The notes beneath the pieces were generated by a model. That model was not told where the DNA came from. It did no database searches and was given only the letters and a program-made list of their open reading frames with translations. Position numbers and translations under genes: made by a program. A DNA stretch of 64,000 nucleotides from Rhyacophila brunnea (lineage: Eukaryota; Arthropoda; Insecta; Trichoptera; Rhyacophilidae), in contig JAGYXB010000825.1 of assembly GCA_022495005.1 (NCBI GenBank), positions 3,720,001 through 3,784,000 of the forward strand, read 5' to 3'. This document shows positions 12,391 to 24,440 of this stretch, one piece after another (the stretch's first letter is position 1; each line of letters opens with the position of its first letter).

Positions 12391-12633
12391 CATTTCGACC
12401 ATATCCGATCCTAATAGGATCATAATAATTATGGCCCTCCACAGAGTAAAGGTTTGTATTGACAGATTTTGTTTTTTTACGAGAAATAGATGTCAGCCAC
12501 TTGCTCAACCAATTAGGTCCATACCCTGACTCACACAAATTGAAAAAAAATATGTGTACTTGCCAGACCCAGGATTCGAACCTGGGACCCACGGCGTGAT
12601 AGTCCAAAGCTTAAGCCGCGCGGCCAACGCGGG
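12391..12633 (-). repeat. tRNA-derived SINE, near full length
   Basis: On the - strand it starts GTTGGCCGCGCGGCTTAAG (A-box region) and continues through CCCAGGTTCGAATCCTGG (B-box). A unique body then ends at TCCTATTAGGATCGGACATG. The head is a recognisable tRNA-like pol III promoter. Other copies lie at 16640-16862, 39409-39641, 41164-41392 and 62061-62259, with tail-only scraps at 38181-38247, 40388-40430 and 42188-42304. Confidence 0.85.
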
Positions 12634-12879
12634 TGTTCAGAATAGTGAAGGATTATCCTACAACAAAAAAAGTATTTGCATTTGATTCCGTAAGTTGAAA
12701 TATTTAATTTTAACTGCCACCTTAACACTTAGGTTAAACTGACTTACGATATGTAAGAATTAAGCCGACGATATCAATATTAGCCACTTGTTCAACCTAT
12801 TCGGACCATGCTTTGGATCAAAACACACATTATAAAATAACATGACGTGTATTTTTCAGTCGCGAGACCCACGGCCAAC

Positions 12880-13000
12880 CCGGACACCAGCGGTCGAAAT
12901 AGACCAGACTCCGGTTCATGAAATCTTTATCGCTATGGAGTATCGCTGTCTCGTGGAAAAATTAATTTGACAGTCTGAACTACTAGGTATGCCAAATTAT
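12880..13000. mobile_element. Degenerate CTCGAAATGG MITE, one end
   Basis: CAGCGGTCGAAATAGACC...CTCCGGTTCATGAAAT and TCGCTGTCTCGTGG match the left half of the 9300-9536 element. The right terminus is missing. Confidence 0.5.
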
Positions 13001-13282
13001 AACAAAAAATCAAACATCCTTATATTTATCAAATATACATAGAATTAGACAAATGTGTTGCTAGATTTCAAAATCAGCCAAGTCCATAATAGATGAATAG
13101 GAGAAAAACAGCTTTTTGTTTTTTCAAATACACAGTCACAAAGGTGAAAGTTTATATTATTTCGAGTATAGAATATTTAAAATTAATAAATTCCACATTT
13201 TGATAATGCGGAAATGTTAGAAAGCAGTAGTTCTTCAGCAATTCACAAAAAAGTCAAAAATACCTAAAGGTGGACTTGGCTG

Positions 13283-14538
13283 ATTTTGAAATGTAGCGAC
13301 ACAAATATATTAATCTTTTCGAAAAATTATCGAACAGGCATATATATCGAGGGTATACTGACAGAACGCATTATTTCAGTTTTTGCTGTTTTTCTGTTTT
13401 AAATCCCAAAATGTATACAATTTTACGCTCAACGTCCTGGTAAAGGCCATATTCCATTGGCAGACGCACAGACCCAACCCGATCCAACGATCGACGCCAA
13501 CCGTCGTCGCTAGCTATTTGCAATTACACGCAACTATTCAATCTCGTTGGTCCTTGATTTGATGGTTAAAATAATACTAGTGTTGCTATTATTAAAATTA
13601 TAGGTTGAGTGAAAACTAGATATTTCTTAGATTGGTGGCTACACTGAACGCATTCCCGCGCAATTTTACGTCAACAAAACTGAGCTGTCAGCTCCAGCTG
13701 TCAAACCTAGCGAGCATCAGATCTGTTAAAATGTATGCGGCCGTTTGACATTTATAGAAAGTTTGTATACTTATTGTTAATTTACATCATGAATAACTGG
13801 GCAAGCTTGAATCTCCAAACCAATTGAGTAATTCGAATATCGAAATCGAATAATCCAAAGACTAATTTATTGTAGCGAGTATGGCTATATTTCAACTGAC
13901 TCAGGCGGTCAGGACTCGCCGTAAACGAAAACACTGGGTCAAAAGTTGGCTAACTGAAGAACAGCGTAATCGCCATTGAATATGGCGGGTTTTTTTACGT
14001 TCCACACTATATCTTTGGCGTGTATTTATTCGACGAGGACTGTGTCCTCGGTGATACTCCATATATATTTTTTAAGTTTTCGCCATCTTGTAGTTGTTCA
14101 GTTGAAATCGACCAGTAGAAATAGTAGAATGAAATGAACGACCGTTTGCATGACTCAGGCGCATATTCGGCTATTTTCGTACGCTTTCGGCAATCTTCGC
14201 TTGATAATGAAAGGATCGCACGACGGATAATAGAAAATTTTCCACTTTCGACCCGATCGCTCACGATCCTTGAAAACCATAGAGAATAGAGTTTGACAGT
14301 CGTGGCAGACGATCGGGCGAGACGCAATCTGCCAATGGAATATGGGCTTAAAATGCACAAAGGCATAGGATATAATGGTGAGAAAATAGAAATTATATTA
14401 AATCATATTGTTATTTTTTTATTCTGATAGAAAGCATGATAATGACCTAATGCGTTCTGTAAGTATACCCTCGATATATATGCCTGTTCGATAATTTTTC
14501 GAAAAGATTAATATATGTGTGTCGCTACATTTCAAAAT
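13283..14538. repeat. Pair of 90-bp inverted repeats around a Harbinger-like element
   Basis: Positions 13283-13372 and 14449-14538 are inverted copies of 90 bp that differ at only two or three bases. They include TATACCCTCGATATATATGC and TTTTTCGAAAAGATTAATAT. A shorter third copy of the outer end starts at about 14707 in the same orientation as the right arm. The left arm also pairs with 13065-13085 through AATCAGCCAAGTCCA. The interior holds the TAA-flanked element at 13444-14348. Confidence 0.7.
13444..14348. mobile_element. PIF/Harbinger-like element, non-autonomous
   Basis: The termini AGGCCATATTCCATTGGCAG and CTGCCAATGGAATATGGGCT are inverted repeats flanked by TAA on both sides (13441-13443 and 14349-14351), the 3-bp target duplication of PIF/Harbinger. 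A short + strand stretch reads RKRKHWVKSWLTEEQRN (about 13919-13969), resembling the basic W-rich N-terminal motif of Harbinger nucleases, but it stops at once. The overlapping - strand open frames at 14007-14366 have no domain. Confidence 0.65.
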
Positions 14539-15192
14539 ACAAAATACAGGACTTGTAACATGTCGTATATTGTGTTTGCCATAAAGGTTAGTCTTTATAA
14601 TGTAGAAAAAAAAATTTTAAATCATAAAAAAATCTACGTGGGAGAACGCTTTGAAAAAAAAATTAAAGTCCTTTTTGCGATTTTCTCAGAACTTGTTTTA
14701 ATGAGTTAATGCTTTCTGTCAGTATACCCTCGATATATTATAATATATTAAATAACCCGTTTTAAAGTAAATGAATGCTGCATTTCGAAAACGTTACATG
14801 TCACACTTTAAAAAAAGTGACATAAGTTGCAAAAATCTTCATATTTCCTAAAAACACAAATTTTAGGTAATGTTTTTATACTTTCTTGAAGGCAACAACA
14901 TTTAAGTACTATAAAATAATATGGGTATAATGTAATAATATTTTTATACAAGATTATTTTCACTATTTTGACTAAAACACAATAGTGACAATTTGACAGT
15001 TATTTAGAGTTAATGTGTCAAAACCAACCCCCCCCCCCCATTGTGATCAGAATGAAATGAAATAAGTATGCCCCTTGAAATGGTGTGAGGTTAGACTATT
15101 GGTAATTTGTAAACTTAATCCAATTAATGTTTTAAATATGATTAAAACGTAAAGTAAAAGTAAAAATTGTTTTTAATATTAATTATTCTCAC

Positions 15193-15368
15193 CTTCTGAT
15201 GCAGCCAGACCACGTGCCCTACGGCACTGACTAGTCCAAAGCTGCCCCCGTTCGTGTGGATGATTTGGACGAACTTCGCGTCAGACTGGTCAATGCGATC
15301 TTTGGGACCTGCTTTTCTAAAGCATGGACCTGCAGGGTCCAAACCAATGATTCTTGGAAGCTTTTTAC
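15193..15368 (-). pseudogene. Broken lipase exon 4 (100-nt internal deletion)
   Basis: On the - strand this reads [20 protein letters not shown] and continues through [16 protein letters not shown]. It is nearly identical to exon 4 of the - strand lipase at 32483-32208 and carries the catalytic-Asp motif GLDPA. A CAG acceptor lies before 15368 and a GTGAG donor follows 15193, as in the intact copy. The exon is 176 nt instead of 276: the 100 nt covering the catalytic-His segment (CSHDRA in the paralogue) is gone and the frame after GHV is shifted. The neighbouring lipase exons are absent, so this is a dead remnant inside block A. Confidence 0.9.
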
Positions 15369-15494
15369 CTGAATGAGAATTACAAAATGTTGTGGTTGTG
15401 ATGTAAAAAACGTGGTCATTTCTGACTTTTCACATCGCGATCAAATCGAATTGTTGATGATTGAACATGTTGATTAAACATTGAACAAGTTCAA

Positions 15495-15708
15495 CTGTAG
15501 TTGGTTTTTTTGCCAGCAGGTTCGCCACTATCGTAAAAATCCCTACTGTCGCACGAAAATTCAGATGCTTCCAAACTTTTTTGATTCATGCATGCAAGCT
15601 TGCAACTGCAGGATAATACCTACATGTTTACCCATACATTGTCTTGTTATGGCCGCGATAATACTAACTGGCAACAGTAAAGCCATGCACGTCTAAACTG
15701 GGTATAAT
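15495..15708. mobile_element. MITE fragment (right half, TGCACGT...GTATAATAC end)
   Basis: It shares TTTGATTCATGCATGCAA..., CCCATACATT and CATGCACGTCTAAAC-GGGTATAATAC with the right half of the element at 60848-61262. It is absent at the matching place in block B, so it entered block A after the duplication. Confidence 0.5.
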
Positions 15709-16227
15709 ACTATTATACCGCATGCTGTAATGCGGTATGCAAAAGAAAAAGTGAGATAATCTGTCTTGAGGATTGAAAGATGGATTGAATTTGATGCATA
15801 CAAATTATTTATGTAAAGAAAAAAGTTTCCTTTTGGTATTACATTGTATGCACAGAATAGATTATAAATAGAATTCATATAGGCTATCATATTCCAATAC
15901 ACTACATTTTGAAGTAGGGCTTTGAACGTGTGAGTCTACTACAAAAATGAAATACTGATTATAGACGTGCAATAATGTATGTTGCAACCTTCAAATATTG
16001 TTGGTTTTCCATTATCTTTACGGTATTGAGAGTCGCACAAATAAGCTCGTCTAGACTGCAACACGTCGAATTTTTCGATCTCATTTTGTTGGCATTCACA
16101 AAACATATTATGTAACTCGATGTACCTCTGCACACAGCGTCCACTCAATATTTTTTTTGAAACACGCAGCATAAATGTCGGTTGGTTGTATTTTAAAAAT
16201 TCGCCGCTATTACGCCATATATAATCC

Positions 16228-16990
16228 ATACCATTGGCGAAGGGCGGAGGTAGTCTATGAAGAAGCGACATAAATATTGCATAGTAAACTTTGACAGTCA
16301 TACTAATTCATTTTCATTTCCATAATAATTCAAATTGCAGATGGTATTAACTAGTAGTTGTTAAGATACCAAACCATAATAGATAAAATACAATATTCTT
16401 ATATCTTTAAACTATCTAAAAGTATGCCATTAAACCATACAGAACTCGATATTTCATATATAGAAGAATATTTTTTTATCTGAATGGAATTTTCAAAATC
16501 TCCGCAATTTGTATAATTGATTTAATGAAAACAAATAAGTACCTATGACAGACAAAGTGTGCATTATTTTTATTGGATCTCCACAGCTTACATCTACCAT
16601 TATGATTTAGTATAGACAAAGTGTCTTCTTTCTTTTCTTTCGACCATGTCCGATCCTAATAGGATCATATGGGCCTCCGCAGAGTAGAGGTTTGTATTAA
16701 CAGATTTTGTTTTTTATGAGAAATAGACGTCAGCCACTTGCTCAACCTATTAGGTCCATGCCATGACAGACACAAATTGAAAAACAATATGTGTACTTGC
16801 CAGACCCAGCATTCGAACCTGGGACCCACGGCGTTATAGTCCAACGCTTCAGTCGCGCGGCCAAGTTTAAACTAATTTTAAAAACTAACCAACCACATCA
16901 GCAATTTGTATTTTTAGTTACAAATAAGTATGATTGACAAAGTTGAGTGTGCTCTATGTATGTCAAATCTCCACGGCCTACCTCCACCCT
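16228..16990. mobile_element. CAGTGGCG-type MITE interrupted by a SINE
   Basis: The left end ATTGGCGAAGGGCGGAGGTAG and right end CCTACCTCCACCCTTCGC are inverted and match the 7781-8610 family. Inner arms hold TTTGACAGTCATACTAAT. A - strand SINE lies inside at 16640-16862. The same MITE plus SINE combination is present in block B at 39240-39790, so the SINE insertion predates the duplication. Confidence 0.65.
16640..16862 (-). repeat. tRNA-derived SINE
   Basis: Same family as 12391-12633: head ending GCGCGACTGAAGCG, B-box CAGCATTCGAACC on the + strand, and tail CGACCATGTCCGATCC at its 3' end. The orthologous insertion is at 39409-39641. Confidence 0.8.
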
Positions 16991-17764
16991 TCGCAACTGC
17001 TTTGCGAAGATATTTGCAAAGTAAAAACCAGAAATGCACCAAACGCGGCGACATGATCATATTGGTTTGAGATACCCGATCCTCGATGGTTCCCGCGCCG
17101 TCGGCCGCGCACTCCGATCCGCCGCATGTACAGTAAAAACGAAACAATGATGCGGTTCATCGATTGTATATGTACGTATACGTACGAATCCGCGGCCATC
17201 GGCTGCCAGGCATTTATCAATATTTTCAACACATTTAAAAGCTGCTGGAGACATCAAAAATGCTAGTAAAAACGCCACAAGCCAGATGCTATCGAAAAAT
17301 TCTAAAGCTGGCAAGAAAAATGCTAAATTGGCAACACTGGTTAATAAACACAATGGCCACTTTTGACTAGGTAGTTGAAAACAAAAAAATTTCAAACTTA
17401 CAAGATTAAAAAAATCCATCATCGTATCCATCGATGTGTTGGGAAATGACTACAGAACTAAAACTTAAAAAAATCAATACGACTGTTTTCAATGTCATTG
17501 CTATTGTTATTTATCTGCCACTAGGACTCAAATATCAATAATAATAATTATAAAGTATTTTTTGTTATCACCGTACCGTTTGTCGTAGTAATATTATAAA
17601 CGTGCTAATAACCTTCTCAATACCGGCAAAAAATAAATAGAAAACCCTCCCACACCGGCATAATTTCAGAAAAATCTTTCATTACATAGTGTTGTACTAA
17701 AATGCTTACAAAAGATATATTTATGGAGACATTGGAATAAAACTCAGATTTTTTGACAATGCAA

Positions 17765-17990
17765 TCAATATTTATTTATTGTGTGGTATTTTTGCCAGCA
17801 TGATCCTTTGTGAAGAGGCACATTGCACTCTTGATAAAGGTATCTGGTCTCTCCTCGCCTCTTATGCGCAGCACATACTTGGCAGACTCGCGATGGATAC
17901 TGTTTTTTTGCAATCTGTGGAATCACCTTCAGAGTATGTCTGGACATTATTTCAGACAATCTATTATTGCGGGTTAATTCATTTAATTCG
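17765..17990 (-). pseudogene. piggyBac transposase C-terminal Cys-rich domain
   Basis: The - strand frame reads RHTLKVIPQIAKKQYPSRVC, then QVCAAHKRRGETRYLYQECN and KGSCWQKYHT before a stop. The C-x2-C ... (R/E)xRY ... C ... C ... YHT layout is that of the zinc-ribbon tail ending PGBD/piggyBac transposases. Upstream on the same strand the frame runs straight into the 10-bp repeat array, and no DDD catalytic domain is present. It is therefore an isolated tail preserved next to one terminal repeat. Confidence 0.8.
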
Positions 17991-18004
17991 GGATTCGGAG
18001 TATC

Positions 18005-18709
18005 CGAACTGTCTCCAAGTGTCTCCAACTCTCGCCAACTGTCTCCAACTGTCTGCAACTATATCCAACTCTCGCCAACTGTCTCCAACTCTCGCCAAAT
18101 GTCTCCAACTGAGTAAAACTGTCTTCAACTGTCTCCAACTCTCGTCAACTGCTCCAACTGTATTCAACTCTCTCGAACTTTCGTCACCTGTCTCCAACTG
18201 TCCCCACCTCTCGCCAACCGTATCCAAATGTTTTAAACTGTCTTCAAATGTCTCTAACTGTCTCCAACTGTCTCCAACTGTCGCCATTTGTCTCCAACTG
18301 TCTAAAACTGTTTCCAACTATATTCAACTGTCTCCAACTGTCCCCAACTGTCGCCATTTGTCTCCAACTGTCTACAAATGTTTCCAACTGTCTTCAACTG
18401 TCTCCAATTGTCTAAAACTGTCTCCAACTCTCGTCAACTGTCTTTAACTCTCGCCAAATATCTCCAACTATATCCAACTATCTCCAACTATCTGCAACTG
18501 TCTCCAACTCTCGCCAACTGTTTTCAACTGTCCCCAACTCTCGCCAACTGTTTCCAAATGTTTCCAACTGTCTTTAACTGTCTCCAATTGTCTAAAACTG
18601 TCTTCAACTCTCTCCAACTCACGTTAACTGTCTCCAACTCTTGCCAACTGTCTCCAACTGTCCCCAACTCTCGCCAGCTGTCTCCAACTTTCGCCAACTG
18701 TCTCCAATA
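18005..18709. repeat. 10-bp minisatellite, unit AACTGTCTCC, about 70 copies
   Basis: Successive units read AACTGTCTCC with common variants (AACTCTCGCC, AACTATATCC, AAATGTTTCC). Because three units make 30 bp and the unit holds no stop in the + frames, the array creates long repetitive pseudo-frames on both strands. The array is absent from block B. Confidence 0.95.
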
Positions 18710-18841
18710 TCTTCGATTCGGAATTCTCCGAATTTTTCAGAAAACAAAATTTTTCCGGTATGATAAGGGATTTTATTTTATATGGCCAGTGGATCGGCTC
18801 AGAGAAATATCACCATAGGTATTCATGATTTTTCATTTTTA

Positions 18842-19404
18842 TGTATAGATACGGATTCTTTCCTTATGACAATGATAATAAAATGAATTTCCCGACTCGT
18901 TTTCTTCTGGGTATACTATCAATGCAATCCCTGTCCACCCGAAGAGTGATTGCTCTTTTAAAGCATTTCTTTTTACTTCTTCGTGGGTTCATTTACAATC
19001 CGTATATACTGGCAAATATTAATTTTCATGTTCCCACCAATATCACTCGTAACTCTACGGTCTTCGTAATACCGCGTCGCAGGACAGATGTAATATTTCA
19101 TGATGCTGTGTATCGTGCAATTAACTTATTTGATGGCACCATAAAGGTTGATTTATTTTTTATTAACTATACAATGTTTGTGGACGTGTTCAATAGGTTA
19201 AATTTATAATTGTATATATTATCATGTTTCTTTAATATTTACAAAAACACATGCTTTCTTTTCTACTTTCTTGTTATATTAGTTGTTATTTGTAATTCAG
19301 ATATTTTTATAATTTTGTATTTAATATGTATTATGGCGCATTGGCCAATCGCCATAATGCCGTAATATTCTTTTTCTAAATAAATAAATACATAAATAAA
19401 TAAA
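18842..19404 (+). mobile_element. LINE 3' end, post-duplication insertion
   Basis: A frame at 18841-19209 encodes the ORF2 C-terminal tail: FLLGILSMQSLSTRRV, then FHVPTNITRNSTVFVIPRRR and a VDLFF region. It parallels the 1159-1590 tail motif by motif. A 3' UTR and a (TAAA)n-type tail follow. Block B reads TTTTTATGTATTCAATTGTGG across the site, so B is the empty allele and this copy inserted after the duplication. It is 5'-truncated and dead. Confidence 0.85.
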
Positions 19405-22400
19405 CAATTGAGGAACATTAGAGAGTAAATTTTAATAGATTATACGTAGACATTCCGAAAATCACTGGCACCCCAAATAATTTGGACTATAAGTACTGCG
19501 TGCCTTCTATATTATAATTCGTGGGGTTGCGTGGTCAAACGTAGGTAACTCGATAATTTAGGTATTTAGAGTTAACAAAGGATTATGTGTCTATATAATA
19601 TAAATACGTATGCCAGAAAAAAATCAAGGCCATCCGATAATAGAACATGCACAAAAAGCATTATGCGTGATTTTAGAGCAAATGTCAAACTTCAAATTGA
19701 AATTACTCCATAACATGGCATAACATTTCGAGACTTACTAACTTTTGGCAGTAGCCTCATGACATTTACGTCATGGCACTGTATGCAATGACAGTGTCAT
19801 GTCACGCTCTTTTTGCATGCTGACGGTATCGCAACGGTTTTAGTTCCAGATATGACCGCGGTGACGTGTATGTCTCGATATACTCTGTCTTCCACCTGTC
19901 AAATACACAAAATAAAACATTCAAATAGAGCTTATAGAACAATAATAATAAACTATTTCAAACAAATAAAATACAACAGATAACAAAATAAAAATTAAGA
20001 ACATACACCATTAAATTAGAAATTTTTAAAAATACAATTAAATAAAATCACCATATATTTTTATGAGAATCAACTTATGCAGATACATAAAAAAATCATT
20101 TACTGTAGTGCTTGAGTGACAGAATTTAGGTATTAAAGATGTCAATAGAATAACTCTTCAAAATATTGTATAATTAATAAATTATCTAATATTTTAGGCA
20201 GCTTTGGAGTCCATAGGCTGATAATAAGGAAATTGGTGTACCTAGATATTTTAATTTTATGAGTCAGGCTGATATAAAATTATTATAGAATTTAAAATAC
20301 TCATTTATTATCATTGAGTAATAATAAATTTGCCATAATATTATGATAATACAATATATCTTCCTATGAACCAACAGCATTAATTGAATGTATCATCATT
20401 ATACTGAAATCATACTTATGCTGTTTTTATAAAATGTGCATCGTCTAAAATGGTCATCATTGAGAGTAATAATGGTAATTTATGCAAAAAAATATAATTA
20501 TAGAATAGGTAACAATTATTACATATTGGTCCGGAAAGCATTAATTTTCTCAAGTAGATCGCGGCGGGGATTTCCTCATTAATCCCTGACAGGAGGTCCT
20601 TTTGGTTTCATTCCACAACAATATTAAATTTGATTTTGTGGGAGAAAAACAATTATGTGGCATACACAAACGCAAAGACCGTGTAAAGGTGTGTTTTATG
20701 ACGTTAGTTATGTATTTTCAATCAATTTTGAGAATCTAACAGCCTTGATAATTAATTTTATATGTTTTCCGTATCGGTGAAAAAAAACAACCAGGTGCGT
20801 CTGCGGTTTCATGTTAATTGTACGTATTGAAAATAGATGGTCATATAACACTGAGATAACAAAATACGCGTTGTTCCTGGAGCATAGCAGATAGTACCTA
20901 ATCTTTAAATTTAATTACATTCAATAAGAACACTATTTAATTGAGTAGGCTAAAAATAAAAGGGCTTCCTCCATTTATAAATGTTCAAATTAGACTAAAT
21001 AATAAAGTGATTTTAATTAAATCAATAGTCAAAGTAGCTCAATATATGAGTCGCCGAGTCAAGTTATTTATATCAAGCTATTGAAACTCGATTTGATATA
21101 AATAAAAAGAATTTCAAGTTATACACATTTATATTTTTATAAAAATCGATGTTTTGTAAAATTAGTATAAAAATATTAAAACTATGAATTATTCAAAAAT
21201 CTACAAAGAAAAATTGAAAACTTAATAAACTAAATTTTAATAATAAATATGACCATAAAATATATGTTATAATAAGATGGGGACGTAAACAAAATTCACA
21301 TTTTATAACATTTTTCTTAAATTGTAGGTTCATCTTTGAAATAAATAAAAAAAATATTTTAATGTTTTTAGATACTTACATAATTAATAATTAATACAGT
21401 TGAAATTGTAAATAATCAAAATAATGTCTCAAATTCCAAGCTTCGTATTTTTCCGCTAGGTGCCTCTTTAAAAAAGGCTCAGTAAAGGCTTCACCTTAAG
21501 TCAAATAATATACTGTCGTCAGCTAAACACACGTGATTATATATAAAACATGGTTTAATAATTAATGTGTTTGTCACAATTGATTTTTTCAGATATATTT
21601 TGTGTTATGTGTTTATAAATTTATGAATGTTATCCCGTTTAGAAAAACAGTTATAGATTTTTGCTTCAAAAAATGATCATTCGGAAGTGGCATAATATTA
21701 GCTCTTGCTTTAGATTATACCTATTCGTTTTCGTCCACCTTCCATGCTCCGCTCTCCCATAGTCACTTCTGAAAAATCAATCAAAGCATACTTGAGTAAT
21801 TGGGTAATTGGCATTTACATGCACAGACAACTGGTGATCATATACTTTTAAACGTAGGACCTCGTTGTTTACTTCACTCAAAGCTTCGATAAAAAGTTTA
21901 ATTCAATTTACCAAAGCTCTAAAATTAAAAAAAAAAACTAAGCTTTTTTTAAAGAATGTTTAAAATATCAATCATCAAGTCATCGTAATCGATTCTATAG
22001 AATATAATTGCGACCAGTTAAATAAATATTCCATTATCGTTTGCCTTGTAGCGTTTAAAATTAATTCTAAAGCAGAAAATAGTCTAAAAATTTGGAGCAG
22101 TAAAATTTCTCCGTGCTCTGGCTTCGCTCCTTCTCCGGGCAAATACCCATTCCTCCACCGCACAGCACTCCAGTTCCAAGCTCCGCTCCAACGTTCTGGT
22201 ATTATAATACAGATACCTACTTACTAAAATGAAAAACTCACATCGTGTAAAATGGTGATAATATATCATGCGATCATTTGGGAATTATGGGACAATATCA
22301 TACAGTAAGTAAAAATTCATAAATATTTTAAGTTCAATTTATATAAATGCACTGTGTTTGTATGTGTGTTATATTCTTGAATATTTTAGGTTTCAGATGA

Positions 22401-22804
22401 CAATGATTGATACAAGAAAATTCTGAGCGTACAGCAGAGATCGAAAACCTTATTATTATCGAAGACTCACAAAAGACGAACGAAAAAGCGCTACAGGCTA
22501 AAAGAAAAATACCATAGACACAGAGAGAAAAAGTTCTGTTATTTTTAGCCAATTTTTATTTTCATTCATAATATTGCCATAATTAAATCAACTTTTGGGT
22601 ATTTTTTTTGTTGAAAGTTTATAAAAATTACAAATTTAAATAACGTATTTTAAAAAAGGACTCTTTGATGTCTGTATTTAACAAAAGAATACCTCTAATT
22701 TGGTAGTGTATCTGAGTTCATGTTTTTTAAATTATAAAATTTGAATTACTTTTATTAATAATCGAAACATCACCATTTTCATTATGTGTATTGTGCGTTG
22801 TCAC
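19405..22804. other. Gene-free interval; first 1.4 kb shared with block B
   Basis: 19430-20860 aligns with 50750-53445 at high identity with small indels (for example about 80 bp missing from B near 20110-20190) but shows no open frame. 20860-22804 is unique AT-rich sequence without a gene. Confidence 0.5.
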
Positions 22805-23524
22805 TAGGGAATCCAATCCCGAGCCAAAATTCTGATCCCGGGATTTCGGTATTACAATTTGACAATCCCGGGATTGGCATTTTTTCCATTGTTAATATAA
22901 AAAATTTACATTTACAAATAACATTGATAAAATCGGTCAAAAATAAATCTAATATAATTTATACTATTTAAGACATTTATTGTTAATATTGTATACGTTC
23001 AATCTTGGAAATACATAAGTTTAATGGAGAAAATAATATTGTAATATAAATAATAATTGTGAATTTAATATGAGATTGCTGTTTCTGATATTAAAGACTT
23101 AATGAATGGGTTAGCGAGATTTAAAATAGTAAAGCAAATCATGGTGTACTTATGGCCTTTCCGCTTCATAAATCTAATTAGTCAGCCAAATATGAAACTG
23201 CCGCAAAACGTATGATATCATGGTGGAATTGCTTTGTTAAAAGTGCGAAGCATTGTTTTTTTCCAATCTTTCCATTTTTAATAATTCATGTGAAAAAATA
23301 AAATGAATCGGCAACCTACACATGGGTATAAATCAAACTTCATTCAAACTCAGTTTATTTCTAATGTAGTTATTTTTTATTAAAAGTATTTTTTCTGTCG
23401 CTTTTATTTTATTTTCTATAAAAATTGATAAAAAAATCAATCCCGAAATCCCGGGATTATTTTTATCAATCCCGGGATACATTGGTATCGAAAATTGCTC
23501 GGGATCCCGGGATTGGAATCCTTA
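22805..23524. mobile_element. hAT MITE with AATCCCGGGATT palindromes, copy 1
   Basis: 720 bp, starting TAGGGAATCCAATCCCGAGC and ending GGGATTGGAATCCTTA, flanked by the exact octamer GTTGTCAC (22797-22804 and 23525-23532). The octamer fits the hAT preference nTnnnnAn. Subterminal copies of ATCCCGGGAT occur at both ends. It is closely similar to 51105-51848. No transposase frame. Confidence 0.85.
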
Positions 23525-23532
23525 GTTGTCAC

Positions 23533-24436
23533 CAAATGTGGAAATCAGTATACCACTACGTACTAACAATATCAGTTTTATCCAAATAGTAACAATGATG
23601 TTATATTTTTTTAAATATTGGTATGAGATAACATGTTGTTTACAAAGAGGTATCTACTTTCTGGCGAGCTTTCTCATTTTATCATAATTACCCGTCCTTG
23701 CCTTCTAGAAATCGGCGGATCGATTGTTATAGCTTTTTGAAGACTTTCTCGGTTCCGTCATTCGGACATACCTCGCAACCTGATTCACATGCTGCTAGCA
23801 CAATCGAGTATCTTTGTCGTTGATAGTAAGTTTACCTCGATAATTTATTTAAATTTTTACCTAATATTTAATGCAGTGTCTAAATTAGTGAAATTCTTGA
23901 AACATTATGATGCACGTCGGGTACTGTCATGCTGTCACGGAAACAAATTTAGTCTGTGGTTTCGTCATTCCGCAGAATATTTTCAATGATCACCATCTCT
24001 AAAAATGCAATGATGGAGAGTGCCAACTCCAATGTATTAGTATTTTTAATTATTATTCATTATTCATGATAATTTCAATTAATTTTAACAGTTTCTACGT
24101 ATGCGTACGTTAAAATTACTTGCAATATTGCATACATGGATAATATTTTGATCAGAACCTAACACGCAGACCATAGATAATAGACAACATTTTTTTAGAA
24201 AATCCATAATGCCAGCCAAAAAATCGTGATTTTTACATGACAGTGCAGTTCAACGTGAGGTTATCTCATTGCTGTTTCAGTGATTACGGCAGATTTTGCC
24301 AACTGACAATGTTCGTTTAAAGGTTCAAAAAGTGCTACGAGATTTTAAACACCAAGGTACAACGACATTACACACTATTTTCCCGTAGCGGCAGTCCGTG
24401 AAAGTAGACAACATGCACCTCAATTTGGGTCGTGCT
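23533..24436. other. No gene seen
   Basis: Mixed AT-rich sequence with short frames only, none with a domain. Confidence 0.4.
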
Positions 24437-24440
24437 TTAA

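Larger units (their letters stand above)
17612..18769. mobile_element. Degenerate piggyBac element filled by a minisatellite
   Basis: The ends CCTTCTCAATACCGGCAAAA and, inverted, CCCTTATCATACCGGAAAAA form matching terminal repeats. Block B gives the unoccupied site, CTATTAAGG, which contains the TTAA that piggyBac elements target; here the flanks have decayed to ATAA and ATTT. The interior holds the last exon-like part of a transposase on the - strand (17765-17990) and a run of about seventy 10-bp repeats (18005-18709) where the rest of the transposase would be. Confidence 0.75.

Noticed and set aside
14007..14366. 119-codon - strand frame inside the Harbinger-like element
   Set aside because: No transposase motif; two different - frames are open over the same bases, as expected from composition.
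15031..15039. Poly-C runs here and at about 32142-32152 and 52151-52162
   Set aside because: Simple homopolymers at non-equivalent places; no associated structure.
17779..18818. Long + and - strand open frames rich in LQLSPTVSNC-type repeats
   Set aside because: They are produced by the stop-free 10-bp minisatellite and are open on both strands; only the piggyBac tail at 17765-17990 on the - strand is meaningful.
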